NCBI GenBank assembly: GCA_963851085.1
Contig: CAWKNX010000009.1
Span: forward strand, 62,001 to 126,000
Reading direction: 5' to 3'
Length of the DNA: 64,000 nucleotides
Source: DATFVJ01 sp963851085
GTDB taxonomy: Bacteria > Actinomycetota > Actinomycetes > Streptosporangiales > Streptosporangiaceae
This document shows, piece after piece, positions 1-8,743 of the stretch (position 1 is its first letter; every line of letters begins with the position of its first letter). The notes under the pieces are model-generated. The model searched no databases. It was not told where the DNA came from and was given only the letters and a program-made list of their open reading frames with translations. The position numbers were made by a program, and so were the translations under genes.

Positions 1-1
1 G

Positions 2-130
2 TACGTGAACCGTGAGCGCATCGAGGAAGCCACGCTGAACCGGGGAGATGAGGTCCAGGTGGGCAAATTCCGGCTCGTTTTCCTCGCGAGCCGGCGGCAC
101 AGTGAGAGCTGGCCGGCCGGCGGACCATGA
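2..130 (+). CDS. garA: FHA-domain protein, C-terminal fragment (GarA-like)
   Basis: The frame is open from the window edge and ends at a TGA that overlaps the ATG of the next gene (ATGA). The 42 visible residues begin YVNRERIEEATLNRGDEVQV and go on with GKFRLVFL, the last strands of a forkhead-associated domain where the loop holds the N-R pair. FHA domains bind phosphothreonine. In mycobacteria GarA, a target of PknB/PknG, inhibits 2-oxoglutarate-using enzymes and lies directly upstream of the same MerR gene found here. The GarA assignment rests on this order and the short tail; the N-terminal phospho-threonine segment is outside the window. Confidence 0.8.
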   Translation, partial: YVNRERIEEATLNRGDEVQVGKFRLVFLASRRHSESWPAGGP

Positions 131-843
131 GTGCTCAGTCGGCACGGGCTTACTTCAGCATTGGCGAAGTGCTTGCCCAGCTGCAGGGAGACTACGACGT
201 CAGCGTCTCCAAGATCCGGTTTCTCGAATCGGAGGGGCTGATCGAGCCTGCCCGGTCACCGTCCGGCTACCGGCGGTTCGGCCCGGCGGATATCGAGCGG
301 CTTAGGTACATCCTGTCCGCGCAGCGGGATCAGTACCTGCCGCTCCGGGTGATCAAGGAGAAGCTCAGCGCGATCGATCGCGGTGAGGATCCAAGTCCCC
401 GGGCGGCACTCGGATTGGTCACCGCGGTCCCACCAGACGGGGCCGGGATCCCACCGGACGTGCCCGGCCCGGGCGCGCAGTCGCTCAGCCGCAGTGAGCT
501 CGCCCATGCCGCTGGCATCGGCGACGATGAGCTTGCTGAGCTTGAGGAGTTCGGCCTGGTCCGTCGCTCCGGTCGGCACTACGGCCCGGAGGCGCTCAGG
601 GTCGCGAGGACCGCCGCGGAGCTTGGGCGGTTCGGCGTACGGCCGAGGCACCTGCGTGCGATCAAGGCAGCCGCGGAGCGTGAGACGGCGCTCATCGATC
701 AGGTGGTCGCCCCGATGATGCGCCAGCGCAGCCCCGGCGCGCGGGATCGGGCGGAAGAGACAGCTCGGGAGATCGCAGCGCTCACCCTGCGGCTGCATGC
801 TGCGTTTCTTGAAGCCGGGCTGCGCACGGATCTAAGCCAATAG
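127..843 (+). CDS. ftsR: MerR-family regulator (FtsR-like)
   Basis: The protein has 238 residues. Residues about 9-62 form a winged MerR helix-turn-helix (YFSIGEVL, then IRFLESEGLIEP and SGYRRF), but there is no C-terminal metal-binding cysteine cluster. A second weak HTH-like stretch (LAHAAGIGDDELAELEEFG) lies near 130-150, as in the Rv1828/Cg1631 family. The Corynebacterium member FtsR activates ftsZ; that role here is inferred from family and position. The start overlaps the stop of the FHA gene by four bases, so the two are probably cotranscribed. The linker at residues about 90-118 is rich in Pro and Gly. Confidence 0.85.
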   Translation: MSAQSARAYFSIGEVLAQLQGDYDVSVSKIRFLESEGLIEPARSPSGYRRFGPADIERLRYILSAQRDQYLPLRVIKEKLSAIDRGEDPSPRAALGLVTAVPPDGAGIPPDVPGPGAQSLSRSELAHAAGIGDDELAELEEFGLVRRSGRHYGPEALRVARTAAELGRFGVRPRHLRAIKAAAERETALIDQVVAPMMRQRSPGARDRAEETAREIAALTLRLHAAFLEAGLRTDLSQ

Positions 844-947
844 CGGGTGTACGTTGGCAAAGGAAGCGCCGGTATGTGGGTACCCGGCGCTGCGGAGTAC
901 GAAGGCAAGCAGGCAGAGCGCAAACCGCGCGAGAGGACGGAGCGGCC

Positions 948-1418
948 GTGAGGCAGATGGAGGTCGTCGGCGTCCGGGTCGAGATGCCCTCGAACCAGCC
1001 CATCGTCCTGCTGAAAGAGGCGCAGGGCGACAGGTACCTGCCGATCTGGATCGGTGCCGTGGAGGCGACCGCGATCGCCTATGCCCAGCAGGGCATGCTG
1101 CCAGCGCGACCCCTCACACACGACCTGTTCCGCGACGTGCTCGACGCGCTCGGCGTGCAATTGCGGACAGTCAACATCACCGCGCTCCGGGACGGGATCT
1201 TCTTCGCCGATCTCGTGTTCTCCAACGGCGTGGAAGTGAGTGCGCGCCCGTCGGACTCCATAGCACTCGCGCTGCGGACGGGCGCGACGATCTTCGTCAC
1301 TGATGAGGTCCTCGACGAGGCCGGGGTGGCGATCCCCGACGAACAGGAGGACGAGGTGGAGAAGTTCCGTGAGTTCCTCGACACGATCAGCCCCGAGGAT
1401 TTCGGCCGCTCCACCTGA
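948..1418 (+). CDS. Bifunctional nuclease family protein (DUF151)
   Basis: A protein of about 156 residues beginning MRQMEVVGVRVE. It carries the family core: LPIWIGAVEA near the N-terminus, then ARPLTHDLF and RPSDSIALALR. DUF151 proteins include plant nucleases with RNase and DNase activity; the bacterial role is unsettled. I chose GTG 948 because GAGAGGACGGAG lies just upstream and the protein then starts at the usual place. ATG 957 is an alternative, and the longer frame from 876 has no family support. It lies between two MerR genes exactly as Rv1829 does in M. tuberculosis, which supports the assignment. Confidence 0.85.
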   Translation: MRQMEVVGVRVEMPSNQPIVLLKEAQGDRYLPIWIGAVEATAIAYAQQGMLPARPLTHDLFRDVLDALGVQLRTVNITALRDGIFFADLVFSNGVEVSARPSDSIALALRTGATIFVTDEVLDEAGVAIPDEQEDEVEKFREFLDTISPEDFGRST

Positions 1419-1831
1419 CGACGCTGTCGCGGCCCGCTGTCCATTGCCTCCGCCAGCCACCCCGACGCCCGACCGGCCACGGGCGCGCGAAATCCTGGTG
1501 CCCGGATGGGCCGTCGCGTGCCGTGCGGCTGAAGCCGGTCACGTCCGCGGTCAGGCTTCCTGCGCGTCCAGTTGCGGCGAGTACCATCTTGCCGGTTTGT
1601 GCGCACTCGTGACGACGCGCCGGGGCGGATCGTTGACGTGCCTATGGTGGCCGGCCTACCGTGCGAGACGAATACCCAGCGTGGTCCGGTTGCCCGGTCC
1701 AGGGGCAAAAGCCCCGTACCGGGCTCGCGGCCCGCGGGTGCGGGTATCCAAATGGGCGTAGGGCGCGGGACGTCCGCCGCGGACGACGTGCTCCCCGTGC
1801 CCGAACTGTCAGCTCCCGGGTGGAGGTCGGC
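1419..1831. other. Intergenic region of 413 bp upstream of the second MerR gene
   Basis: I see no convincing gene. The plus-strand frame that runs into the MerR gene from 1661 has low-complexity Arg/Gly content before residue 58 and is probably untranslated. The only promoter-like pair is TTGACG (1633-1638), an 18-bp spacer and TACCGT (1657-1662), which would give a leader of roughly 165 bases before the MerR start. Confidence 0.4.
1633..1662 (+). promoter_or_regulatory. Candidate sigma-70-type promoter for the second MerR gene
   Basis: TTGACG and TACCGT are separated by 18 bp. The -35 box matches TTGACA at five of six positions; the -10 box is weaker. It is correctly oriented for the MerR gene at 1832 and nothing else lies between. 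Confidence 0.35.
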
Positions 1832-2533
1832 GTGGCGGTAACAGGCGGCGAGGACCGCGGCCAGGACGGAGCCACCAGCACGGCTGCTGGCAGTTCCGGT
1901 ACCTCGGCAGGCCGCGTTGACCGGTCTACTGCCAGCCGTACCGGCGCCCGGCACGGCGGTGAGCGGGACCAGCGCGGCCAGTACCACGGGGAGCAGGGCC
2001 TGCTCTTCGGTGACGAGCTTGATACCCATCCGCAGGACGAGGGTTACCGCGGGCCCACGGCGTGCGCTGCCGCGGGTATCACCTACCGCCAACTCGACTA
2101 CTGGGCGCGTACCGGGCTGGTGGAACCGAGCGTCAGGCCGGCCCACGGGTCCGGGTCGCAGCGCCTGTACGGCTTCCGCGACATCCTCGTGCTGAAGGTC
2201 GTGAAACGGCTCCTGGACACCGGGATTTCGTTGCAGCAGATCCGCGCTGCCGTACAGCACCTGCGCCATCACGGTGCGGTCGACCTGGCTCAGGTCACGC
2301 TGATGAGCGATGGCGTCAGTGTCTACGAGTGCACCTCGCCCGACGAGGTGGTTGATCTGCTTCAGGGCGGCCAAGGGGTCTTCGGAATCGCGCTCGGCCG
2401 GGTCTGGCGTGAAGTCGAGGGAACGCTCGCCGAACTGCCGAGCGAGAAGACATCGGACGCACAGGACTTCGGCGCCGCGGCGGCCGTCGCGGCCGACGAG
2501 CTGGCCGGCCGTCGCGCCCGCAGGACCGGCTGA
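1832..2533 (+). CDS. MerR-family transcriptional regulator (Rv1830-like)
   Basis: A 233-residue protein when started at GTG 1832, which has GGAGG five bases upstream. The first 55 or so residues are polar and Gly/Arg-rich. The MerR domain follows (ACAAAGITYRQLDYWARTGL, then SGSQRLYGFRDILVLKVVKRLLDTGISL), and after it an effector region. There are no cysteines typical of metal sensors. The homologous gene in mycobacteria lies two genes after the FtsR-like regulator, as here, so this is the second MerR of a conserved block. The ligand is unknown. The reading frame is open back to 1661, so a longer N-terminus cannot be excluded. Confidence 0.85.
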   Translation: MAVTGGEDRGQDGATSTAAGSSGTSAGRVDRSTASRTGARHGGERDQRGQYHGEQGLLFGDELDTHPQDEGYRGPTACAAAGITYRQLDYWARTGLVEPSVRPAHGSGSQRLYGFRDILVLKVVKRLLDTGISLQQIRAAVQHLRHHGAVDLAQVTLMSDGVSVYECTSPDEVVDLLQGGQGVFGIALGRVWREVEGTLAELPSEKTSDAQDFGAAAAVAADELAGRRARRTG

Positions 2534-2692
2534 CCGGGCGCTAGGCGTACGACGCCGAGTCAGCACATCGCGTCATCGTCGTCGCGCAGGAACCACTGCG
2601 TGCTCGCAGAAAACAAGCCTTGTGGTGCACCCACCTGGACGCCATTCGCTAAAGGACCCCCCCTTACGAGACCATTTGGGGCGTTCCTGGGT

Positions 2693-2730
2693 CCGCCCCC
2701 GGGCGGGCAGAGCGCCCGGGGTTCCGGGGG
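2693..2730. repeat. G/C-block palindrome
   Basis: CCCCGGGCG (2697-2705) and CGCCCGGGG (2713-2721) form a perfect 9-bp stem with a 7-base loop, followed by GTTCCGGGGG. The same CCCCCGG/GGGGTTCCGGGGG vocabulary recurs elsewhere in the window (see 31213, 43120 and 46908). It lies between the MerR gene and the ABC genes and may act as a terminator. Confidence 0.5.
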
Positions 2731-2802
2731 CCGGCCGCCCGGGCCGGCGAGCAGGCGCCGGGTCACGGCCGGGTCATCCGCGAACGCCCGGCGCGATACG
2801 GT

Positions 2803-3711
2803 ATGCGGGTGCCTTCCACGATCTTGGTCAAGGATCTGCGGAAACACTACGCGGACGTCCGGGCCGTCGACGGGGTGTCTTTCGAGGTCGAGCAGGGTGA
2901 GTTCTTCGGCATCCTCGGTCCCAATGGGGCCGGCAAGACGACCACGCTGGAAATCATCGAGGGCCTGCGCGAGGCGGATTCCGGCGAGGTGACGCTGCTC
3001 GGCCTGCCGCCGTGGCCGCGCAATCCGGCGCTGCTGCCCCGAATCGGTGTTCAGTTGCAGGCGACGTCCTTCTTCGAACGCCTGACCGTCCGTGAGCAGA
3101 TCCGCACCTTCGCTTCCCTTTATGGCGTGTCGCCGCAGGCGGCGGACGAGATGCTCGACGTGGTCGGCCTGACAGACCGGGCGGGTGCCCGGACAGAGAA
3201 ACTTTCCGGCGGCCAGGCGCAACGGCTGTCCATCGCGTGCGCGCTCGTCCACCGGCCCGAAGTGATCTTCATGGATGAACCTACGTCTGGGCTCGATCCG
3301 CAGGCCAGGCGGAATCTGTGGGACCTCCTGCGCCAGATCAACGCGGAGGGGCACACGGTCGTGCTCACCACGCACTACATGGACGAGGCGGAGACGCTCT
3401 GTGACCGGGTCGCGATCATGGACGACGGAAAGATCCTGGAGCTCGGCGCACCCGCCGCGCTGGTCCGCGGGCTGAACAGCCCGGTCCGTATCACCATCGA
3501 ATCTGGCCTGCTTCCGCAGGAGGAATGTGCACGCCTGCGGGAGATTGCCCAGGTGACCGATGACGGGGTATCGCTCACCATCTCCACCCACGATGCCGCG
3601 CCGGTCCTCGTGCGGCTGGCGGAGGTCGACGCGCTCGCCGGTCTCCAGGTGCGGGGCGCCACGCTGGAGGATCTGTTCCTCGAACTCACCGGGCGGGAGT
3701 ACCGGGTATGA
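2803..3711 (+). CDS. ABC transporter ATP-binding protein
   Basis: A 302-residue ATPase of the ABC-2 (drug or polymer exporter) type. Visible motifs are Walker A GPNGAGKT (about 39-46), the signature LSGGQ (134-138), Walker B VIFMDEP (154-160) and the switch histidine in TTHYMDEAE (H191). The C-terminal 90 residues resemble the DUF4162-like tail of DrrA-type proteins. Its stop overlaps the start of the permease gene by four bases, so the two form an operon and presumably one complex. The substrate cannot be told from sequence. In M. tuberculosis no such pair lies between the MerR gene and gcvP, so this operon may be a lineage-specific insertion. Confidence 0.93.
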   Translation: MRVPSTILVKDLRKHYADVRAVDGVSFEVEQGEFFGILGPNGAGKTTTLEIIEGLREADSGEVTLLGLPPWPRNPALLPRIGVQLQATSFFERLTVREQIRTFASLYGVSPQAADEMLDVVGLTDRAGARTEKLSGGQAQRLSIACALVHRPEVIFMDEPTSGLDPQARRNLWDLLRQINAEGHTVVLTTHYMDEAETLCDRVAIMDDGKILELGAPAALVRGLNSPVRITIESGLLPQEECARLREIAQVTDDGVSLTISTHDAAPVLVRLAEVDALAGLQVRGATLEDLFLELTGREYRV

Positions 3712-4778
3712 ACACTGCGGGTTTCCGCAGCCTGTCACGTGCGATGTTTCTCGGCTTCGTCCGGGACCGCACCGCGCTCTTCTTCTCGATCCTGTTCCCG
3801 GTGATCTTTCTGTTGTTCTTCGGCTCCATCTTCAAGAGTTCGACAACCCCGAAGGGCAAGGTCCTCGAGGTCGCCCAGGTCTCCTTGCTTGATCAGGCAC
3901 TCGCATCCTCGCACGGTGAGCTTGGCCAGGTGCTCGCGGTGAGCAGGACCTCCAACCTTGGCTACGCGCTGAGCCAGGTGCGCAAGGGCAACTACGCCGC
4001 CGCGGTGCAGCAGCAGGGCAACACGCTCATCGTCCACTACTCCGCCGCGGACCAGACCACCGCTGGCCTGGTCCAGACCATCTTCGCGTCCATCGTGCAG
4101 CAGGCCAACCAGGCGGCGAGCGGGCATCCAGCCGTCTTCCATCTCACCGCGCAGCAGGTGGAAGACAAGTCGCTCAAAGGCATCCAGTACGTCACCCCGG
4201 GCCTGCTCGGCTGGGCGATCGCCTCAGGCGCCACGTTCGGCGCGGCGATCACGCTTGTCACCTGGCGGCAGAACAAACTGCTGCGCCGATTGCGGCTGGC
4301 GCCGGTGCGAATCGGCACGGTGGTATCGGCCCGCATCGGTATCAGCCTGGTGGTCGCGCTCATCCAGATGGCGATCTTCCTGATCATCGCCACCACGCCG
4401 TACTTCGGGCTGCGGCTGTCCAAAGACTGGTGGATGGCCGTCCCGCTGATAGCCTGCGGCACCCTTGCCTTCATGTCGATCGGCCTGCTGGTCGGGTCGT
4501 TCGCGAAGACGCAGCAGTCGGCGACCGCCATCGCCAACCTGATCATCTTGCCCATGGCATTTCTCGGTGGTGCCTTCATACCGCTCGACTTCGCGCCCGC
4601 CTGGATTCGCGCCGCCTCGTATGTGATGCCACTGCGCTATCTGGTCAACGGCATGCTCAACGTCATGGCCCGCGGCGAATCCGCCGCGTCCGCGCTCCCG
4701 GCCATCGGCATCCTGCTCGGCTTCACCGCCGTCCTCACCGCCATCTCCGTCAAGGTCTTCCGCTGGGACGACATCTAA
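3708..4778 (+). CDS. ABC-2 type transporter permease
   Basis: A 356-residue membrane protein. An N-terminal segment (LFFSILFPVIFLLFFGSIF) is followed by an extracytoplasmic domain of about 130 residues. Five further hydrophobic segments follow, including the ABC-2 signature stretch (NLIILPMAFLGGAFIPLDF). This is the DrrB/YhfP-type export permease architecture. It is translationally coupled to the ATPase upstream (ATGA). The last codons, encoding RWDDI, are repeated in altered form 77 bp downstream. Confidence 0.93.
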   Translation: MNTAGFRSLSRAMFLGFVRDRTALFFSILFPVIFLLFFGSIFKSSTTPKGKVLEVAQVSLLDQALASSHGELGQVLAVSRTSNLGYALSQVRKGNYAAAVQQQGNTLIVHYSAADQTTAGLVQTIFASIVQQANQAASGHPAVFHLTAQQVEDKSLKGIQYVTPGLLGWAIASGATFGAAITLVTWRQNKLLRRLRLAPVRIGTVVSARIGISLVVALIQMAIFLIIATTPYFGLRLSKDWWMAVPLIACGTLAFMSIGLLVGSFAKTQQSATAIANLIILPMAFLGGAFIPLDFAPAWIRAASYVMPLRYLVNGMLNVMARGESAASALPAIGILLGFTAVLTAISVKVFRWDDI

Positions 4779-4860
4779 ACGGGAGGGCCCCGGGCTCGCG
4801 GAGCCCCGGGGCTCGCGGAGCCCCAGGCTCGCGGAGCCGCTGGGACGAGATCTGAGCGGG
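4761..4860 (+). repeat. 3'-end duplication around three palindromic units
   Basis: The 23 bp at 4761-4783, which hold the last permease codons and the stop, recur at 4838-4860 with 20 of 23 identities. The copy again reads RWD-(E)-I-stop. Between the copies lie three tandem units built on GGCTCGCGGAGCC, itself an interrupted palindrome. The units could fold into a strong hairpin and act as the terminator of the ABC operon. Confidence 0.6.
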
Positions 4861-4867
4861 TTCCGGT

Positions 4868-4922
4868 TCATGATCGCGGTAATTTTTCCGCGCATATCGC
4901 CGAGAAGTTACCGCGATCATGA
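4868..4922. repeat. 55-bp palindromic element, copy 1
   Basis: The perfect 15-bp arms TCATGATCGCGGTAA (4868-4882) and TTACCGCGATCATGA (4908-4922) surround TTTTTCCGCGCATATCGCCGAGAAG. A closely related element with the same arms and similar centre lies at 49463-49514. It is in noncoding DNA between the ABC operon and the glycine riboswitch. Confidence 0.65.
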
Positions 4923-5064
4923 GAGCGGGGTTGCTCTGGGATCACCTGGGCCGGGCAGGGGACCAGGGCCGGGTTGACACGCGCGCCGGCGGAGGTCGGC
5001 GCGTGGCCTCGTTGTCGACCGGGCGTCGGCCAGCAGTCGGGTAGGGTTGAAGCACGCTAATGAC

Positions 5065-5280
5065 CCTGTCCGGGAGAGATCTCACGCAGCCGGCGTGAGG
5101 CGCCGAAGGAGCAACTTCCCCGGAACCTCTCAGGCACCAGGACCGGACGGGTGAGGCGCCTCTGGAAAGCAGGCGCCGTGGCCGCACCGGCCGCGGATCC
5201 TCACCGAAGGTGCAAGCCGTGCCAGATCCGCGTGGACGGTGAAGCTCTCAGGTCGCGATGACAGAGGGGGAAACGCAACG
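5065..5280 (+). ncRNA. Tandem glycine riboswitch
   Basis: Two glycine aptamers lie directly upstream of gcvP. The first (about 5065-5170) shows GGGAGAG, GCGCCGAAGGAGCAA, ACCTCTCAGGC and CTCTGGAAAGC. The second (about 5190-5280) shows CACCGAAGGTGCAAG, GGTGAAGCTCTCAGGT and GATGACAGAGG. These are the conserved blocks of the family, in the right order and spacing. Such tandem switches usually turn on glycine cleavage genes when glycine is plentiful. I see no obvious terminator between the second aptamer and gcvP, so control may be at translation or by a structure I cannot fold here. Confidence 0.92.
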
Positions 5281-5365
5281 GCCCGCGCACAATGCGCGAG
5301 CGGCCCATGGCATGCCCCGGGACGCAACCTGGGGCACCCCCGAAGGTCCGGCCTTGGAGGCCCTC

Positions 5366-8300
5366 ATGACATCCATCATTCCGCACCTGGCGGGAAGCCC
5401 AGGACCGGCACACGCGGACCTCACCCCCGGAGCGAGCGCGCGCGAAACGTTCGCCGGACGGCACATCGGCCCTTCGCCGGACGAAGTCGACCACATGCTG
5501 AAGGTGACCGGCTTCGCCACCCTTGACGAACTGACCGAGGCGGCGCTGCCACGCGGGATCGGCCACGAGGCCAATCTCAGCCTTCCCGCGCCGCTGACCG
5601 AGCCCGAGGCGCTCGCCGAGCTGCGCCGCCTGGCCGGCCGGAACCAGGTCCGCACCTCGATGATCGGTCTCGGCTACTACGGCACCGTCACGCCCGCGGT
5701 GATCCGCCGCAACCTGCTCGAGAACCCCGCCTGGTACACGGCCTACACGCCGTACCAGCCGGAGATATCGCAGGGGCGCCTTGAGGCGCTGCTGAACTTC
5801 CAGACCATGGTGAGCGACCTGACCGGGCTGCCGGTGGCGGGTGCCTCGCTGCTCGACGAGGCGACCGCCGCCGCGGAGGCGATGACGCTGGCGCGGCGCG
5901 CCGTCCACCCTGCCCCGCGCGACAAGGCGGCGGGGACCGTGGCGGGCGCCGCAGGCAGTGTCTTCCTTGCCGACGCCGACTGCCTGCCGCAGACACTTGC
6001 CGTGCTGCGTACCCGCGCGCGGCCGTTGGGGATAAGGGTTGTCGTCGCCGAGCCGACGCCGGAGGTGATCGGCGGGCTCGCCGGCGATCTGTTCGGTGTG
6101 CTGCTTCAGTATCCGGGCGCGAGCGGCGCGGTGCGCGATCTGCGGCCCGCCATCGAGGCCACGCACGCGTGCGGTGCGCTCGCCGCCGTTGCCGCCGATC
6201 TGCTCGCGCTGACACTGCTGCGCCCGCCCGGAGAACTCGACGCGGATATCGCGATCGGCTCGACGCAGCGGTTCGGGGTGCCAGCCGGGTTCGGCGGCCC
6301 GTACGCCGCCTACATCGCCGTGCGCGACGACCTGAAGCGCCAACTGCCCGGCCGCCTGGTGGGCGTCTCTGTGGACGCCGCCGGCCACCCCGCCTACCGG
6401 CTCGCGCTGCAGGCAAGGGAGCAGCACATCCGCCGCGAGAAGGCGACGAGCAACATCTGCACCGCGCAGGTGCTGCTCGCTGTCATCGCGGCCATGTACG
6501 CGGCCTACCACGGCCCGGAGGGGCTGAAGGCGATCGCGCGCCGGGTGCATCACAGGGCCGCCACCCTCGCCGCGGCCCTTCGCGGGCTCGGTCTCGAAAC
6601 GGGGCCGGACGCGTTCTTCGACACCGTTCGTGTCCGCATTACCGGCGGCGGTGCAGCGGCAGCGGAATCCGCCCTGCGCGCCGGTTACAACCTGTACCTG
6701 GTGGACGCGGACACGGTGCAGATCTCCTGCGACGAGACCACGACCGAGGAGCACCTGCGTGATCTGGTGAGCGCGCTAACCGGCTGCCGGGGCGAGGAAG
6801 CAGCGCAGGCGCTCGAGCGCGGCGCGGCGGCCGCAGGCCCGCTGCCGGGCCCGCTGCCAGTTGCCGTACCGGAGGCCTTTCCCGACCTGCCGCCGGACCC
6901 GGTGCCTGCGGCGCTGCCCGCCGCCCTGCCCGCCGCGCTGCGCCGTGAATCGGGATTTCTCGCCCATCCTGTCTTTCACTCCTACCAGAACGAGACCGCG
7001 ATGCTGCGGTACCTGCGGCGCCTGGCCGACCGCGACATCGCGCTCGACCGGTCGATGATCCCGCTCGGCTCGTGCACGATGAAGCTCAACGCCGCGGCCG
7101 AGATGGAGCCCATCAGCTGGCCGGAGTTCGCTTCCATCCATCCGTTCGTGCCTGCCGGGCAGGCCCTCGGCTACGCGGAACTGATCGCCGACCTGGAGCG
7201 CTGGCTGGCGGAAATGACCGGCTACGAGGCGGTCTCGCTACAGCCGAACGCTGGTTCGCAAGGCGAGCTTGCGGGCTTGCTCGCGATCCGGGGCTACCAC
7301 ACCTCGCGCGGTGAACCCCATCGCGACGTCTGCCTTATCCCTGGATCGGCGCACGGCACCAACGCGGCGAGCGCGACGCTCGCGGGCCTGCGCGTGGTGG
7401 TGGTGAAATGCGGGGCTGACGGCGTCATCGACGACGCCGACCTGTCCGCCAAGCTCGAGACGCACGGCGCGAACCTGGCCGCGATCATGGTCACGTACCC
7501 CTCCACGAACGGCGTGTTCGAGGAGACCATCGTTGAAGTCTGCCGCGCGGTGCATGAGGCCGGCGGGCAGGTGTACGTGGACGGGGCGAACATGAACGCG
7601 CTCGTGGGTCTCGCCCGTCCTGGCGAGTTCGGTGCCGACGTGTCCCACCTGAACCTGCACAAGACGTTCTGCATCCCGCATGGTGGCGGTGGGCCCGGGG
7701 TCGGGCCGGTCGCGGCCCGCGCGCACCTCGCCGCGTTCCTGCCGCGGTCGGTGCCCGGAATACCTGTACCTAACGGCGCCGGGGGCGGCGCGGGCCCGGT
7801 CGCGGGAGCGCCCTGGGGGTCGGCTGGCATCCTGCCGATCTCCTGGGCATACGTGCGGATGATGGGAGCGAGCGGGCTGCGCCTCGCGACGCAGGTCGCG
7901 ATCCTCGCCGCGAACTACGTGGCGAAGCGGCTCGCACCGCACTACCCCGTGCTCTACACGGGCCGCGGCGGGCTGGTGGCCCACGAGTGCGTGATCGATC
8001 TCCGCGGCATCGCCAAGGAAACCGGGATCACCAACGAGGACGTCGCCAAGCGGCTCATCGACTACGGCTTCCACGCGCCCACGATGTCCTTCCCCGTCGC
8101 GGGCACGCTGATGATCGAGCCGACCGAGAGCGAGGATCTGACCGAACTCGACCGGTTCTGTGCCGCGATGATCGCGATCCGCGGTGAGATCAGCCAGGTG
8201 GCGGCGGGGGAGTACGACGCGCAGGACAACCCGCTCAAGAACGCGCCGCATACCGCGGAGATGCTCGTGACGGGCGAGTGGAAGCACGCCTACGAGCGGG

Positions 8301-8509
8301 AGGATGCGGCGTATCCGGTAGCGGGAAACGGTTCGGGTGACGGCTTCGGTGACGGTTGCGCTGGCGTCGGCGCGCGGGTCGACGCCATGGGGCGCGGTGA
8401 CAAGTACTGGCCGCCGGTACGCCGCATCGACCAGGCCTACGGCGACAGGCATCTGGTGTGCACGTGCCCGCCCCCCGAGGCGTTCGCCGAGAACCCCGCA
8501 GGCGTCTGA
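5366..8509 (+). CDS. gcvP: Glycine dehydrogenase (decarboxylating), P-protein
   Basis: A single-chain P-protein of 1047 residues. It decarboxylates glycine with PLP and passes the aminomethyl group to lipoylated GcvH. The two homologous halves are visible: N-terminal RHIGPSPDEVDHML, then a C-terminal half with SLQPNAGSQGELAGL and the PLP loop LNLHKTFCIPHGGGG, in which Lys766 is the expected Schiff-base lysine. A Pro/Ala-rich linker of about 50 residues joins the halves. I chose ATG 5366 because GGAGG lies five bases upstream and the earlier ATG at 5258 is inside the second riboswitch aptamer. GcvT and GcvH are not in the window. Confidence 0.97.
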   Translation: MTSIIPHLAGSPGPAHADLTPGASARETFAGRHIGPSPDEVDHMLKVTGFATLDELTEAALPRGIGHEANLSLPAPLTEPEALAELRRLAGRNQVRTSMIGLGYYGTVTPAVIRRNLLENPAWYTAYTPYQPEISQGRLEALLNFQTMVSDLTGLPVAGASLLDEATAAAEAMTLARRAVHPAPRDKAAGTVAGAAGSVFLADADCLPQTLAVLRTRARPLGIRVVVAEPTPEVIGGLAGDLFGVLLQYPGASGAVRDLRPAIEATHACGALAAVAADLLALTLLRPPGELDADIAIGSTQRFGVPAGFGGPYAAYIAVRDDLKRQLPGRLVGVSVDAAGHPAYRLALQAREQHIRREKATSNICTAQVLLAVIAAMYAAYHGPEGLKAIARRVHHRAATLAAALRGLGLETGPDAFFDTVRVRITGGGAAAAESALRAGYNLYLVDADTVQISCDETTTEEHLRDLVSALTGCRGEEAAQALERGAAAAGPLPGPLPVAVPEAFPDLPPDPVPAALPAALPAALRRESGFLAHPVFHSYQNETAMLRYLRRLADRDIALDRSMIPLGSCTMKLNAAAEMEPISWPEFASIHPFVPAGQALGYAELIADLERWLAEMTGYEAVSLQPNAGSQGELAGLLAIRGYHTSRGEPHRDVCLIPGSAHGTNAASATLAGLRVVVVKCGADGVIDDADLSAKLETHGANLAAIMVTYPSTNGVFEETIVEVCRAVHEAGGQVYVDGANMNALVGLARPGEFGADVSHLNLHKTFCIPHGGGGPGVGPVAARAHLAAFLPRSVPGIPVPNGAGGGAGPVAGAPWGSAGILPISWAYVRMMGASGLRLATQVAILAANYVAKRLAPHYPVLYTGRGGLVAHECVIDLRGIAKETGITNEDVAKRLIDYGFHAPTMSFPVAGTLMIEPTESEDLTELDRFCAAMIAIRGEISQVAAGEYDAQDNPLKNAPHTAEMLVTGEWKHAYEREDAAYPVAGNGSGDGFGDGCAGVGARVDAMGRGDKYWPPVRRIDQAYGDRHLVCTCPPPEAFAENPAGV

Positions 8510-8513
8510 CCCG

Positions 8514-8660
8514 TCGCCGCGGGCTGGTCACCGCGGGCCGGTCACCCGCCGCGGGCCGGTTACTCGGGCTGGTCACCGCGGGCCGGTCACCGCACGGGCC
8601 GGTTACCGCGGGCTGGTCACCCGCCGCGGGCTGGTCACCTCGGCCGGTCATCTCGGGCCC
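8514..8660. repeat. Degenerate tandem repeats of a GGTCACCGCGGGCC unit
   Basis: About ten imperfect copies of a 13-17 bp unit (GCGGGCYGGTCACC) fill the gap after gcvP. I found no reading frame with a start, stop and plausible composition here. Confidence 0.6.
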
Positions 8661-8743
8661 CTCAGCGGCCGATGTGTGCCCACTCGGCGGCGTCGCACCC
8701 GTGCGGGCTGACACGGTTCGCCGCGCGCGTCTAGGCTTCCGGC

